Below, piece after piece: positions 1 to 8,422 of a stretch of 64,000 nt of DNA; position 1 is the stretch's first letter, and each line of letters opens with the position of its first letter. The notes beneath the pieces are model-generated. The model saw only the letters and a list, made by a program, of their open reading frames with translations. It ran no database searches and had not been told where the DNA came from. Origin of the DNA: CATOSP01 sp965205385 (GTDB lineage Bacteria > Chloroflexota > Dehalococcoidia > Lucifugimonadales > UBA3495); assembly GCA_965205385.1 (NCBI GenBank), contig CBDBGS010000008.1, positions 868,001-932,000 on the forward strand. The letters run 5' to 3'. The position numbers and the translations under genes are program-made.

Positions 1-577
1 CATATCCCCGGGCCTTGGCCCATTCTTTGACGCTGGACTTCTCCACTGCCGCCAGCGCCCGCAACAGCTTGACGATCCCGTCCGCCAACAGATTGTAGGT
101 GTCCTTCACCGCGCCACGGCCCAGGATGTTGGTCGTGTCCAACGCCACCCGCATCCCGCGCCCTTTCAGATACCCCGACTCCCGGGCCAAACGCAGGCTG
201 GACTCGAACACCTCCCGCACCTTGCCGTGCAGTATCAGCTGGGCGCGGAACACCTGCAGCGTGCTCTTGGCGAAGGGACGGTCTTCCACCTCAATCCCCA
301 AGGCCACCTTCCACCGGATGTCGAAGTCGGCCCGGGCCTTGGCCTCAGCGTCGCTCACCTTGTCGTGGGACTGGAGCAGGAGCGCCGTCGCCAGCAGGCT
401 GGGCGGCACGCTGTCCCGGCCGTTGTCGGCGCAGTAGAACCCGGCGAAATCGGGGTCCCGGAACAGGCGGCCCCGCAGCGAGGCCAGCAGACCGTAGAAG
501 GTGTCCCGCCCCACGTGGTCCAGATACAACCGGTCTGCTTCCCAGAGGCCCCTCTGGTCCGACCGCTCTCCCAGCAT
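1..577 (-). CDS. IS1182-like transposase, N-terminal part (runs off window start)
   Basis: Translating the minus strand from the ATG at 577 gives an open frame of 192 codons that leaves the window. It begins MLGERSDQRGLWEADRLYLD and continues with a DUF772/InsH-type N-terminal domain (GRDTFYGLLASLRGRLFRD, then SLLATALLLQSHDKVSDAEA, then RPFAKSTLQVFRAQL). The segment MRVALDTTNILG carries the D-T/S-T motif expected for the first acidic residue of the DDE catalytic core. This layout is typical of IS1182-family transposases, which cut and paste the surrounding insertion sequence. The C-terminal catalytic half lies outside the window, so intactness is unknown. I could not identify the terminal inverted repeat between 578 and 660. 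Confidence 0.85.
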   Translation of the reverse strand, partial: MLGERSDQRGLWEADRLYLDHVGRDTFYGLLASLRGRLFRDPDFAGFYCADNGRDSVPPSLLATALLLQSHDKVSDAEAKARADFDIRWKVALGIEVEDRPFAKSTLQVFRAQLILHGKVREVFESSLRLARESGYLKGRGMRVALDTTNILGRGAVKDTYNLLADGIVKLLRALAAVEKSSVKEWAKARGY

Positions 578-661
578 GCTCAAGCCCTCGCTATTTCTTG
601 ATGGCTCAAGTATAGCTGACCACCCGGCTGAAGCCAGTTTCCGGCCACGTTTCTAGAACCG

Positions 662-2302
662 TTGATACATAACCTGGAAGCCGACATGGTCTACAACACC
701 GGGGGCGACCTGGCGCTGGTCCCGCCGGTCCTTCGAAAATACTGGAATAGGGCTTTGGCCCAGGGTCCCTTCGGGTCATGGGGTCAGGCCGCGGCCTGGT
801 TCCGTTCCTTACCTGAGCCCGGCCGCAGGTTGGCCAGTCAATACCTTGGATTTGAACACCTGGACTTGCGAGACTACCGCACTGCTCCTCCCACCGAGGA
901 GTCAGCCCAGGTTGGAGACGCAAACCGAAATATCCTGGCCTCGGAGGAAAAGCAGCGGCTCTATGACCTGGCAGACCAGCTCGATCTCCTGGTCGGCTGC
1001 CCTCAGGCGGAGGAGAACTTCAGCTTCTGGCGGGCGTATTTGCGGGACAAGGTCCGGCTCCACGATCGGCACCCGGACTACTTGGCATCCTTGGACCTGC
1101 CTCGGGCCAAGCAGTTGGCGGCGGCGCTGGATACAGTGTCAGACCTTGGGACCCTGCCGCCCCGGGAGCAGGGAGAACGACTAAGGGACCATCTGGCCGA
1201 ATCCTCTTTCCTGGTCAACTTTCTCCCCGCCATCGACAACAGGGCATTGGTGGACTTGTTTTCCAACGCCCTTCCGTTACCGCAGGGCCCGACGCTGCAA
1301 GCCACAGCCAGTTTCGTTGACCGTCTGCGCCGCTTCGAAGGGGTGGTAAGTGGAGTCGTCACCGAGGGCAGGGTAAGTCCTCGGCAGGGTGCGCTGGAGT
1401 TGCGCCGATTCCTCGAACAGAACGGTTATGGCCCTAAAGAGGACTTGCGGCTGTTCTTCGAGCTGATGCGGGATAGAGACCACACAACGGCCAAGCGAAT
1501 ACTTCTCGAATCCGAGCCGGACGTGATTCACGGGCTTCTCGAGCAAGTCCCCGCGCAGGTCAGGTTTCTTCTGAGTCCTGACCAACTTTTATTGAACCTT
1601 GACATAACCATGGCCTCAAACATCGAGGAGATGGCGTTAGGGGTCCGGATGCTCGTGGACGAGACTTCTGGAAATTACATCATCGATGAGCCATTCATCC
1701 ACGCCACGTATTCCGTTATCGCGACACGCCTAGACGCCCAGACCTCCGAGATGCTGAGTGTTCTGGGGCATGGGAGGTTCCCCTTACGTGGGTTCATAAG
1801 GCGGCAGCCCGAAGCGGCGGCCAAGGTTCTTGAGGCCGACCTCGGATTAGCTTTGGACTTGGTAGGGAATAGCGATCCCGTAACATCACCCCCGGCCCGA
1901 ATCGTTCATGCGTTGGTCCAGGCTAGGCCGGAGTTGGCCGCCAGACTCGTAACGGCAATGGACAGTCGAGGCGAACAAACCCTGGTATCGGCGTCCTTGG
2001 GCTTCATCGCTTACGACGCCCAGCTAGGCGACATGACCACGGGGCGGGAGACGTCGTTGAAGCAGGACGCCAGATTCCTGTTGGCTCTGTTGAGGAGCAA
2101 TGGGGAGGACTGGGTGGCCGAGAAATTGGGCGGCACTCTTACATATTTCACGGGAGATGCGTCCGGACGCCCTGCTAATTTCGCACTCCAGTTCCGCGGT
2201 ACGCTTCTGGCCGCAGCGGAGGAGATGGAGGACCCTGCCGCCAGAGACTCTATTCGAGATATCGTTGCCCGGACCTACCTGGAATTCGCGGCGAAAAGGT
2301 GA
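662..2302 (+). CDS. Large protein of unknown function, possibly 5'-truncated by the IS
   Basis: A 546-residue ORF with codon use like the neighbouring genes. I recognise no family. It looks soluble, mostly helical and acidic, without signal peptide or membrane segments. The indicated start is a TTG; an ATG follows at 686. The frame stays open upstream to a TGA at 629-631 without any good start codon or ribosome site, and the divergent transposase begins only about 85 bp away. Insertion of the IS may therefore have removed the true 5' end. The start is uncertain; that the frame is coding is fairly sure because of its length. Confidence 0.6.
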   Translation: MIHNLEADMVYNTGGDLALVPPVLRKYWNRALAQGPFGSWGQAAAWFRSLPEPGRRLASQYLGFEHLDLRDYRTAPPTEESAQVGDANRNILASEEKQRLYDLADQLDLLVGCPQAEENFSFWRAYLRDKVRLHDRHPDYLASLDLPRAKQLAAALDTVSDLGTLPPREQGERLRDHLAESSFLVNFLPAIDNRALVDLFSNALPLPQGPTLQATASFVDRLRRFEGVVSGVVTEGRVSPRQGALELRRFLEQNGYGPKEDLRLFFELMRDRDHTTAKRILLESEPDVIHGLLEQVPAQVRFLLSPDQLLLNLDITMASNIEEMALGVRMLVDETSGNYIIDEPFIHATYSVIATRLDAQTSEMLSVLGHGRFPLRGFIRRQPEAAAKVLEADLGLALDLVGNSDPVTSPPARIVHALVQARPELAARLVTAMDSRGEQTLVSASLGFIAYDAQLGDMTTGRETSLKQDARFLLALLRSNGEDWVAEKLGGTLTYFTGDASGRPANFALQFRGTLLAAAEEMEDPAARDSIRDIVARTYLEFAAKR

Positions 2303-2347
2303 GCCATCGGCCCGTCCTCTCCTCGGAGAAGGGGGAAGACTAGGGGC

Positions 2348-3346
2348 TCAAGCGCCCAGACGGATTACCGCAACGGCTCCGGCGACGTAGCCAAGGGCCA
2401 TGAGCGTGAGACTGGATACGATAACCGCCCTTGGGAGCCGCTCTCGCCCCAGGACCAGGACCAGACCCAGTAAAATCAGGCAAGTCGCAATTCCGCCCGC
2501 GACGAAATGGGAGGGCTCTGCCTGGTTGAACAGTATCCCCTCCTGGTAGAACGGGTCCGCGTAGCAGAGGATTGTGACGTTAAAGACGCAGCTACCGAAC
2601 AGCCCGCCTACTCCCAGGTCCGGCGCTCCCATGCGCACCGCCGCTACCGTAGAGGCTGCCTCCGGCATGGTGGTCACTACGGACACTACCAGGATACCCA
2701 GAGTGCTGGAAGCGACTCCCGTAACGTCCGCAATGAGGTCGGTGCTCCATGCCAGGAAGAATCCGGCAACCACGACTCCCGCCGACACCAAGCCGAACAC
2801 GACCCAAGCCTTGGTGAGGCTTATGCCAGAGTCGTCTTCCCCTTCCTCCTCCGAGTCTTGGGGGCGGGTGGCATAGACCACCCACATGCCAACCACGTAT
2901 ACGATCAGTATGAAAGCCGCGGCAACCCCGATGTTCCAAAGAGACAACTCTGGCCTGAAGAGACCAAAGACCACCGCGCCCCCGGTGAGTATTGCCGCCA
3001 GGACAATCAAGTATCCTTGCTTGGGCGACACCTTTTGCAGGAAACTTTGGCCGCCGAAGATCAGCGCGACCACCGCCATGGTGAACATGTTGGTCATGTT
3101 CGCGCCAAATATGTTGCCTACCGCCAACGCCGGGTTGGGCGGGTCAAGCCGCACGGCGGATATGTTGGCGGAAAGCTCGGGTAGTGACGTGGCCAAGGCT
3201 ATGAATATGCTGCCGACGAAGAGGCGCCCCCATCCGGTGAGGGATGCCAGAACGTCGCCGTACTTCGCCAGTTGAATGCCCAGGAATATTACGGAGGCGG
3301 CGCTGGCGAGGAATACGCCAATTCCCAGGGCGAGTTCGCCGTTCAT
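2348..3346 (-). CDS. Sodium/calcium exchanger family (CaCA) membrane protein
   Basis: A 332-residue integral membrane protein with about ten hydrophobic segments and the two inverted alpha repeats of cation/Ca2+ antiporters. Alpha-1 lies at residues 45-90 with ATSLPEL and GNIFGANMTNM. Alpha-2 lies at about 220-260 with VTTMPEAA and GGLFGSCVFNV. The glutamates of the two LPE/MPE motifs are the known ion-binding residues of this family. A short acidic stretch (residues 164-173, EEEGEDD) forms the central cytoplasmic loop. It probably exports Ca2+ or another divalent ion against Na+, H+ or K+. It lies 19 bp downstream of leuB on the same strand, so co-transcription is possible. The exact substrate cannot be read from sequence. 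Confidence 0.88.
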   Translation of the reverse strand: MNGELALGIGVFLASAASVIFLGIQLAKYGDVLASLTGWGRLFVGSIFIALATSLPELSANISAVRLDPPNPALAVGNIFGANMTNMFTMAVVALIFGGQSFLQKVSPKQGYLIVLAAILTGGAVVFGLFRPELSLWNIGVAAAFILIVYVVGMWVVYATRPQDSEEEGEDDSGISLTKAWVVFGLVSAGVVVAGFFLAWSTDLIADVTGVASSTLGILVVSVVTTMPEAASTVAAVRMGAPDLGVGGLFGSCVFNVTILCYADPFYQEGILFNQAEPSHFVAGGIATCLILLGLVLVLGRERLPRAVIVSSLTLMALGYVAGAVAVIRLGA

Positions 3347-3365
3347 TGTGGGCGGCGAACTCGGT

Positions 3366-4466
3366 TCATCTACCGGACTCGAGGGCCGCTACGATGTGGT
3401 CTCCCATCTCTACGGTGCCCACGGCCTGGGCTCCGGGGGCCGCAATGTCCCGGGTGCGTAAACCCTGTGTGACAACCTGGTCGACCGCGGCCTCGACGCT
3501 GGCGGCCTCTTCGGTTAGCCCGAGAGAATAACGCATCATGAGGGCGGTGCTGAGGATGGAACCGATTGGGTTGGCGATTCCCTGTCCGGCGATATCCGGC
3601 GCGGTCCCGTGAATTGGCTCATAGAACCCCGCCGTTCGCCGTCCCTCCATTGGGACTTCGGCTAGGCTTGCGGAGGGTAGCAACCCCATCGAAGCGGCGA
3701 GCACCGAAGCCTCATCGGTCAGGATGTCGCCGAAAGTGTTCTCGGACACTATTACGTCGAAGCTGGCGGGACGCTGAATTAGCTGCATTGCACAGGCGTC
3801 CACGAGGATATGGGCCAACTCCACGTCGGGGTATTCCGGGGCCATGCGTGTGGCAACCTGCCGCCAAAGCCTGGATGACTCCAACACGTTGGCCTTGTCC
3901 ACCGAGGCCAGTTTGTTTCTGCGCCCCTGGGCCAACTCGAAACCGACTCTAAGGATGCGTTCGATTTCGGACTCGGTGTAGCGCAGCGTGTCTACGGCGG
4001 TCCAACCCTGGGGAGTCTCGTGGCGTTCCTTGGGGAGGGCGTAATACAGGCCGCCGGTCAACTCCCGGACCACGACCATGTCTACCCCGGACAGTACCTC
4101 AGGCTTGAGTACGTTCGAATCGGCCAGCAGGGGATAGACCTTAACCGGACGGATGTTTGCAAACACGCCCAGGTGAGCTCGCAGTTGGAGTAGGCTGTCC
4201 TCGGGCCTCATCGAGGCGGTTGGGTCGTCCCACTTGGGCCCGCCCACAGCGCCGAACAGCACCGAATCGCTGCCTCCGGCCAGGTCCCGCACCGACGGCA
4301 GCAACGGGGTTCCGTTGTTGTCTATGGAGATTCCTCCAACGTCACCGTACTCAAGCCGGAAGGAGTGCCCAAACACTCTGCCAGCGGACTCGAGTATGCG
4401 CACGCTCTGGGCGGTCACTTCGGGGCCGATGCCATCCCCACCCAGGACAGCGATGTCAAACTCCAC
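3366..4466 (-). CDS. leuB: 3-isopropylmalate dehydrogenase
   Basis: LeuB oxidatively decarboxylates 3-isopropylmalate with NAD+ in leucine synthesis in the cytoplasm. The frame stays open to 4766. I chose the GTG at 4466 because an AAGGAGG sits 6-7 nt upstream and the product then begins MEFDIAVLGGDGIGPEV, as the family does. This gives 366 residues, against a usual 350-360. Visible motifs are GDGIGPEV (residues 10-17), the RAHLGVFANIRP segment, VVVRELTGGLYY, the metal-binding SENTFGDILTDEAS region, and the NAD-binding EPIHGTAPDIAG near the C-terminus. No other leu genes are adjacent. A good promoter lies at 4519-4547. Confidence 0.95.
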   Translation of the reverse strand: MEFDIAVLGGDGIGPEVTAQSVRILESAGRVFGHSFRLEYGDVGGISIDNNGTPLLPSVRDLAGGSDSVLFGAVGGPKWDDPTASMRPEDSLLQLRAHLGVFANIRPVKVYPLLADSNVLKPEVLSGVDMVVVRELTGGLYYALPKERHETPQGWTAVDTLRYTESEIERILRVGFELAQGRRNKLASVDKANVLESSRLWRQVATRMAPEYPDVELAHILVDACAMQLIQRPASFDVIVSENTFGDILTDEASVLAASMGLLPSASLAEVPMEGRRTAGFYEPIHGTAPDIAGQGIANPIGSILSTALMMRYSLGLTEEAASVEAAVDQVVTQGLRTRDIAAPGAQAVGTVEMGDHIVAALESGR

Positions 4467-4518
4467 GGACGCCTCCTTGATAAAGGGACGAAGGTGTCCC
4501 TGCTCGAATCCGTCGCCC

Positions 4519-4547
4519 AGTATACAAGTAAACGATACCCCTATCAA
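4519..4547 (-). promoter_or_regulatory. sigma70-type promoter of leuB
   Basis: On the minus strand TTGATA (4547-4542) is separated by exactly 17 nt from TATACT (4524-4519). This is a near-consensus -35/-10 pair. The predicted start, near 4512, leaves a leader of about 45 nt before the GTG of leuB. Confidence 0.7.
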
Positions 4548-4776
4548 ACGCAATGAGCGGGCGGCGAAGGCGCTTCGGCGTCCATGTAGGCCCTTATGAT
4601 TGTCTAGATCTTGGGGTTCTATTCCGCGCACCCTATCCAACGTACCTGCTAGTCTGGACTTGAAGCCCGCTGCGGGAATGGTTCTGTCGAGGCGTGTCCT
4701 AGCACCCTCACATCCGTGGATGCCAGCTATCGCAGGAGAAACGGGTGGGCGGGGCTGCGTACCCACGCTGTCGTCC

Positions 4777-4806
4777 TTGCCAATGAATCAGCCTTTAGTC
4801 TATGAT
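4777..4806 (+). promoter_or_regulatory. sigma70-type promoter of the glcD operon
   Basis: TTGCCA (4777-4782), an 18-nt spacer and TATGAT (4801-4806). The -10 element overlaps the ATG at 4802. Transcription should start near 4813, so that ATG cannot be the glcD start. This supports the TTG at 4835. Confidence 0.72.
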
Positions 4807-4834
4807 CGAACCAAGTTGCCGGGGAGAGAGGACT

Positions 4835-6271
4835 TTGGATTCCGCTACCACTGTCCGTTTCGTGGACGAATTGAAAGCCATAGTGGGTGAGGAGTACGTC
4901 TACTCTCATCCCGAGGACCTACTCGTCTATGAGTATGATGGCTCCATAGACCGCGGGCTTCCCGAGGCTGTGGTTCTCCCGATTTCCACCGGGGAAGTCA
5001 GCCAAGTTATGGCCCTGGCCTACCGCGAGGGAGTGCCCGTAGTGGGACGGGGTTCAGGGACGGGCTTGAGTGGCGGCGCAATCGCTCCCCCGGGAGGAAT
5101 CCAGGTCTCCTTCTCCCGCATGAACCGGATCCTGGAAGTGGATACCGAAAACCGTACTGCCACGGTCGAGCCGGGTGTAATCAACCTCGACCTGGACAAT
5201 CACGTTCACCGGTTTGGGTTCCGGTACGCCCCTGATCCCTCCAGCCAAAAGGCATGTAGCCTGGGCGGCAACATCGCCGAGAACTCAGGAGGCCCCCACT
5301 GCCTGGCCTACGGCACCACTACTAACCACGTCCTGGGGATGGAAGTGGTACTGGAAGACGGTTCGGTGGTCAACCTGGGGAGCGCCGCCCGCGAAACTCC
5401 TGGGTATGACCTGCGTGGTGTCTTTACCGGCTCCGAAGGGACCTTCGGCGTGGCAACCAGGATCACCGTCCGGCTGTTGCCTCTGCCCGAAGCGGTCAAA
5501 ACTTTCATGGGGGTCTACCCGGACGTCGATTCGGCCTGTACGGCGGTCTCCGCGGTGATCGGACACGGCATCGTGCCGGCGGCCCTGGAGATGATAGACG
5601 CTCTCAGCATCCAAGCCGTCCAAAACGTGATGGACCTGGGTTACCCGGAAGATGCGGGCGCGGTGCTGCTGGTTGAGTTGGAGGGGCTCCAGGAAGAGGT
5701 GGACGAGATTGGCCTTGAAGTCGAGGCCGCCCTCTGGGAGTCGGGTCCGACACTGGTACGTACCGCCGACGAGGCCGCCGACCGGGAAAGGCTTTGGGCC
5801 GGGCGAAAAGGCGCGCTGGGAGCCTTGGGGAGTCTGGCGCCCAATTACTACCTGGTGGACGGGGTGGCCCCTCGCACCAAGCTGACCGAGGTGCTTCGGG
5901 AAGTAGCCGCCATCAGCGAGAGATACCGTATCCCAATTGCCAATGTGTTCCACGCGGGAGACGGGAATCTTCATCCCTGCCTGCTCTTCGACGAACGTCA
6001 ACCCGGAGCCCTGGAGACCATCATTGAGGCGGGAGCCGAAGTAATGAGAGTTTGCATCGACGCTGGGGGCGCGCTGACCGGCGAGCATGGGGTGGGGCTG
6101 GAAAAGAAGGAACTGATGCCCCTGGTTTACACTGATGCGGATATGGACGCCATGCGCCGCGTCCGGGACTCGTTTGCCCCTCGAAACCGCCTGAATCCCG
6201 GCAAGGTATTCCCTGATGGGACCCATTACCATCCACCGGCCCGCCGCCCTGAACCGGGCCTGTCAATTTAG
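4835..6271 (+). CDS. glcD: FAD-linked oxidase, glycolate oxidase GlcD-type subunit
   Basis: A 478-residue flavoprotein of the VAO/PCMH superfamily. It oxidises a 2-hydroxyacid such as glycolate or D-lactate and passes electrons to the GlcE and GlcF subunits encoded downstream. The FAD-binding half holds GRGSGTGLSGGA, then DPSSQKACSLGGNIAENSGG, then GVATRITVRLLPLPE. The C-terminal half has HAGDGNLHP and GEHGVGLEKK, with the metal- and substrate-site histidines typical of GlcD. The frame reaches an ATG at 4802, but that codon overlaps a predicted -10 box, whereas the TTG at 4835 is preceded by a GGAGAGAGG ribosome site. First gene of a four-gene operon. Confidence 0.9.
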   Translation: MDSATTVRFVDELKAIVGEEYVYSHPEDLLVYEYDGSIDRGLPEAVVLPISTGEVSQVMALAYREGVPVVGRGSGTGLSGGAIAPPGGIQVSFSRMNRILEVDTENRTATVEPGVINLDLDNHVHRFGFRYAPDPSSQKACSLGGNIAENSGGPHCLAYGTTTNHVLGMEVVLEDGSVVNLGSAARETPGYDLRGVFTGSEGTFGVATRITVRLLPLPEAVKTFMGVYPDVDSACTAVSAVIGHGIVPAALEMIDALSIQAVQNVMDLGYPEDAGAVLLVELEGLQEEVDEIGLEVEAALWESGPTLVRTADEAADRERLWAGRKGALGALGSLAPNYYLVDGVAPRTKLTEVLREVAAISERYRIPIANVFHAGDGNLHPCLLFDERQPGALETIIEAGAEVMRVCIDAGGALTGEHGVGLEKKELMPLVYTDADMDAMRRVRDSFAPRNRLNPGKVFPDGTHYHPPARRPEPGLSI

Positions 6272-6302
6272 GCAGATCCGCAGAAACGCTGAGGATTTGG
6301 TA

Positions 6303-7028
6303 ATGGCCAGCCGGGAATTCATGAACATCGCCCATCGGGGCGCGTCGGCCTACGCTCCCGAGAATACCTTTGCCGCCTTTGATAAAGCCCTGGCGTTGGG
6401 CGCGTCCCACGTCGAATTCGACCTCCAATTCTCCAAGGACGGCCACATAGTCATCATCCACGATGAGACACTTGAGCGCACGACCAACGGGACGGGATTG
6501 GTTGCGGATTCCAATCTTGCGGACTTGCGCTTGTTGGACGCGGGCTCTTGGTTCTCTGCCGAGTTTGCGGGAGAGTCCGTGCCGACTTTCGGCGGGATGT
6601 TGGAGCGGTACAAGGGAAGATTCCACTTTCACGTCGAGATCAAGGCCGATGTTCGCGGACTGTCCCGGCAGGCCGCCGACATGGTGCGTGGGTATGGTGT
6701 GGCCGAAGCCGCCACCATCACCTCCTTCCAGCTTTCCAGCCTGGAGGAATTGGTCGGTTACGCTCCAGAACTGCCCACCGGCTGGTTGGTCTTCAACGTG
6801 GATGACGCCACGGTAGACCATGCGAAACGGCTGGGCCTCAAGCTACTCTGCCCCCACTCCTCTAACCTGACTCCCGAGTTGGTGGACAGACTCCACCGCA
6901 GCGGAATGGACGTGCGGGCATGGGGCGCCGCTGATGATGCTCTCATGAAAAAAGCCGTCGACTCCGGTGTCGACGGACTCACGGTGAATTTTCCCGACAA
7001 ACTGTCAGAGTATTTGGCCTCCAAATGA
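6303..7028 (+). CDS. Glycerophosphodiester phosphodiesterase
   Basis: A 241-residue cytoplasmic GDPD-family TIM barrel without signal peptide, close in size to UgpQ. It hydrolyses glycerophosphodiesters to glycerol-3-phosphate and an alcohol. The catalytic and metal-binding motifs are complete: IAHRGASAYAPENT (residues 8-21), HVEFDLQ, IIHDETLERTTNGTG, and FHVEIKAD. I chose the ATG at 6303 because of a GAGG ribosome site and because HRG then sits near the N-terminus as in the family; the open frame extends upstream into glcD. The stop overlaps the glcE start as ATGA, so translational coupling is likely. Its place inside a glycolate-oxidase operon is unusual. Confidence 0.92.
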   Translation: MASREFMNIAHRGASAYAPENTFAAFDKALALGASHVEFDLQFSKDGHIVIIHDETLERTTNGTGLVADSNLADLRLLDAGSWFSAEFAGESVPTFGGMLERYKGRFHFHVEIKADVRGLSRQAADMVRGYGVAEAATITSFQLSSLEELVGYAPELPTGWLVFNVDDATVDHAKRLGLKLLCPHSSNLTPELVDRLHRSGMDVRAWGAADDALMKKAVDSGVDGLTVNFPDKLSEYLASK

Positions 7029-8422
7029 GCCGGTTGGGTCTTTCGCTTCCCCAAAGCCTGGAGCGCAGCCTGGGCCAGGATGGCGTCGTACCGGAAGAGC
7101 GGCTTGGTGGCTACTCGATCGATGGTGTGATACCCCGAGTCGCGCTTAGGCCGTCTCACCGCGATGAGATCATGGAGATCGTCCGGTTCGCGGCGGAGCA
7201 GGGACTGGCAGTCCAACCGTGGGGCGGCGGCACTCAATCCGGGTTGGGGAATATCCCGCTCCGATACGATGTGGCCTTGGACTTGAGCCGCTTTGATCGA
7301 GTATTGGACTACCAACCCGCCGACCTGACCGCCACGGTCGAAGCGGGTATCAGCCTGGACATGTTTCAAGGGGCCCTGTCGTCAGGCGGCAAGACCCTGC
7401 CCGTCGAGGCCCCGCTTTCAGACCGTGCAACTATCGGAGGAGTCCTGGCCGCTAACTCAAGCGGCCCCATACGCTCCAGTTTTGGCTTGCCCCGCGACTG
7501 GCTGATAGGCATCAGTGTCATGAGCAGTACGGGAATTGAGACCAAGTCCGGAGGCAAAGTTGTCAAGAACGTGACCGGGTATGACCTGGGCAAGTTATAC
7601 GCCGGGTCACTCGGCACCCTGGGCGTAATCGTCGAGGCCACATTCAAGTTGAACCCTCTCCCACAACGGACGGCGGCCCTGACCGCGAGGTTTAAGTCAT
7701 GGTCCGCCGCGATGCAGGCGGCTAAGGAGTTGAACGGCCAGGTGTATGCGCCGCAGGGAATGCAGGTCCTGGATGGCGTCGCTGAGAGATATATCGCTTC
7801 TGCCCCGGACGTGACGAATGATGGGGTGGGAACAGAGGAAGCCTTGCTGGTGGCGTTCTTCTCCGGGCGGCTAGGTGCGGTCAGGCGTCAGCTCTCCGAG
7901 GCTGGGAATATGCTAAAGGACGGGGACGCTTCAGTCCGGAAGGTTACCGATCAGACAGAAGCCGGGCATCTACTCCGCGCCGCGACAGATTTGGGTTGGT
8001 CGCAAGGGCGAGAGGCGAGCCTGGTATTGAAAGCCAGTGTCCCGCCATCTTCCGTGGCTAACATGCTGGGATCACTCGAAGGGAAGTTCGCCGGGGCAAT
8101 CGAACCTTCAAGCGAAGTGACGGGGCCGGGGGTCGTCGCTGATCCGGCCTTCGGACTGGTGCGCCTTTTTTGGTGGTTAGACAGGGACAAAGGTGTGTCG
8201 GAAGTTGGCGCTTCGGCTCTGGCCGCGGCCGTGAATCGTGTACGAGAGATAGCGAAGGGCCACGATGGCTCGTTGGTGGTTGAACGCGCTCCGTTGCCGG
8301 TAAAACAACAAGTCGATGTTTGGGGAGACAAACCGGAGGGGACCGAAATTATGTACAGGATCAAGCAAAACCTGGACCCCGCCGGAATCTTTGCCCCAGG
8401 CCGCCACGCCGGAGGTATTTAA
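7025..8422 (+). CDS. glcE: FAD-binding oxidase, glycolate oxidase GlcE-type subunit
   Basis: A 465-residue protein with the N-terminal FAD-binding type 4 domain: residue region 60-75 WGGGTQSGLG, then TVEAGISLDMFQ, LPVEAPLSDRATIGGVLAANSSGP, and KNVTGYDLGKLYAGSLGTLG. GlcE is the second flavin-fold subunit of the three-part glycolate dehydrogenase. It overlaps the upstream phosphodiesterase by ATGA and the downstream glcF by TAATG, so the genes form one coupled transcript. It is longer than E. coli GlcE (about 350), because of a longer C-terminal domain. Confidence 0.88.
   Translation: MSRLGLSLPQSLERSLGQDGVVPEERLGGYSIDGVIPRVALRPSHRDEIMEIVRFAAEQGLAVQPWGGGTQSGLGNIPLRYDVALDLSRFDRVLDYQPADLTATVEAGISLDMFQGALSSGGKTLPVEAPLSDRATIGGVLAANSSGPIRSSFGLPRDWLIGISVMSSTGIETKSGGKVVKNVTGYDLGKLYAGSLGTLGVIVEATFKLNPLPQRTAALTARFKSWSAAMQAAKELNGQVYAPQGMQVLDGVAERYIASAPDVTNDGVGTEEALLVAFFSGRLGAVRRQLSEAGNMLKDGDASVRKVTDQTEAGHLLRAATDLGWSQGREASLVLKASVPPSSVANMLGSLEGKFAGAIEPSSEVTGPGVVADPAFGLVRLFWWLDRDKGVSEVGASALAAAVNRVREIAKGHDGSLVVERAPLPVKQQVDVWGDKPEGTEIMYRIKQNLDPAGIFAPGRHAGGI

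Noticed and set aside
99..601. Two plus-strand ORFs at 99-437 and 227-601
   Set aside because: They are antisense to the transposase, whose minus-strand translation matches a known family.
5285..6232. Long minus-strand ORF of 315 codons opposite glcD
   Set aside because: It is a shadow of glcD caused by high GC codon bias; the product is rich in His/Arg/Gly and matches nothing.
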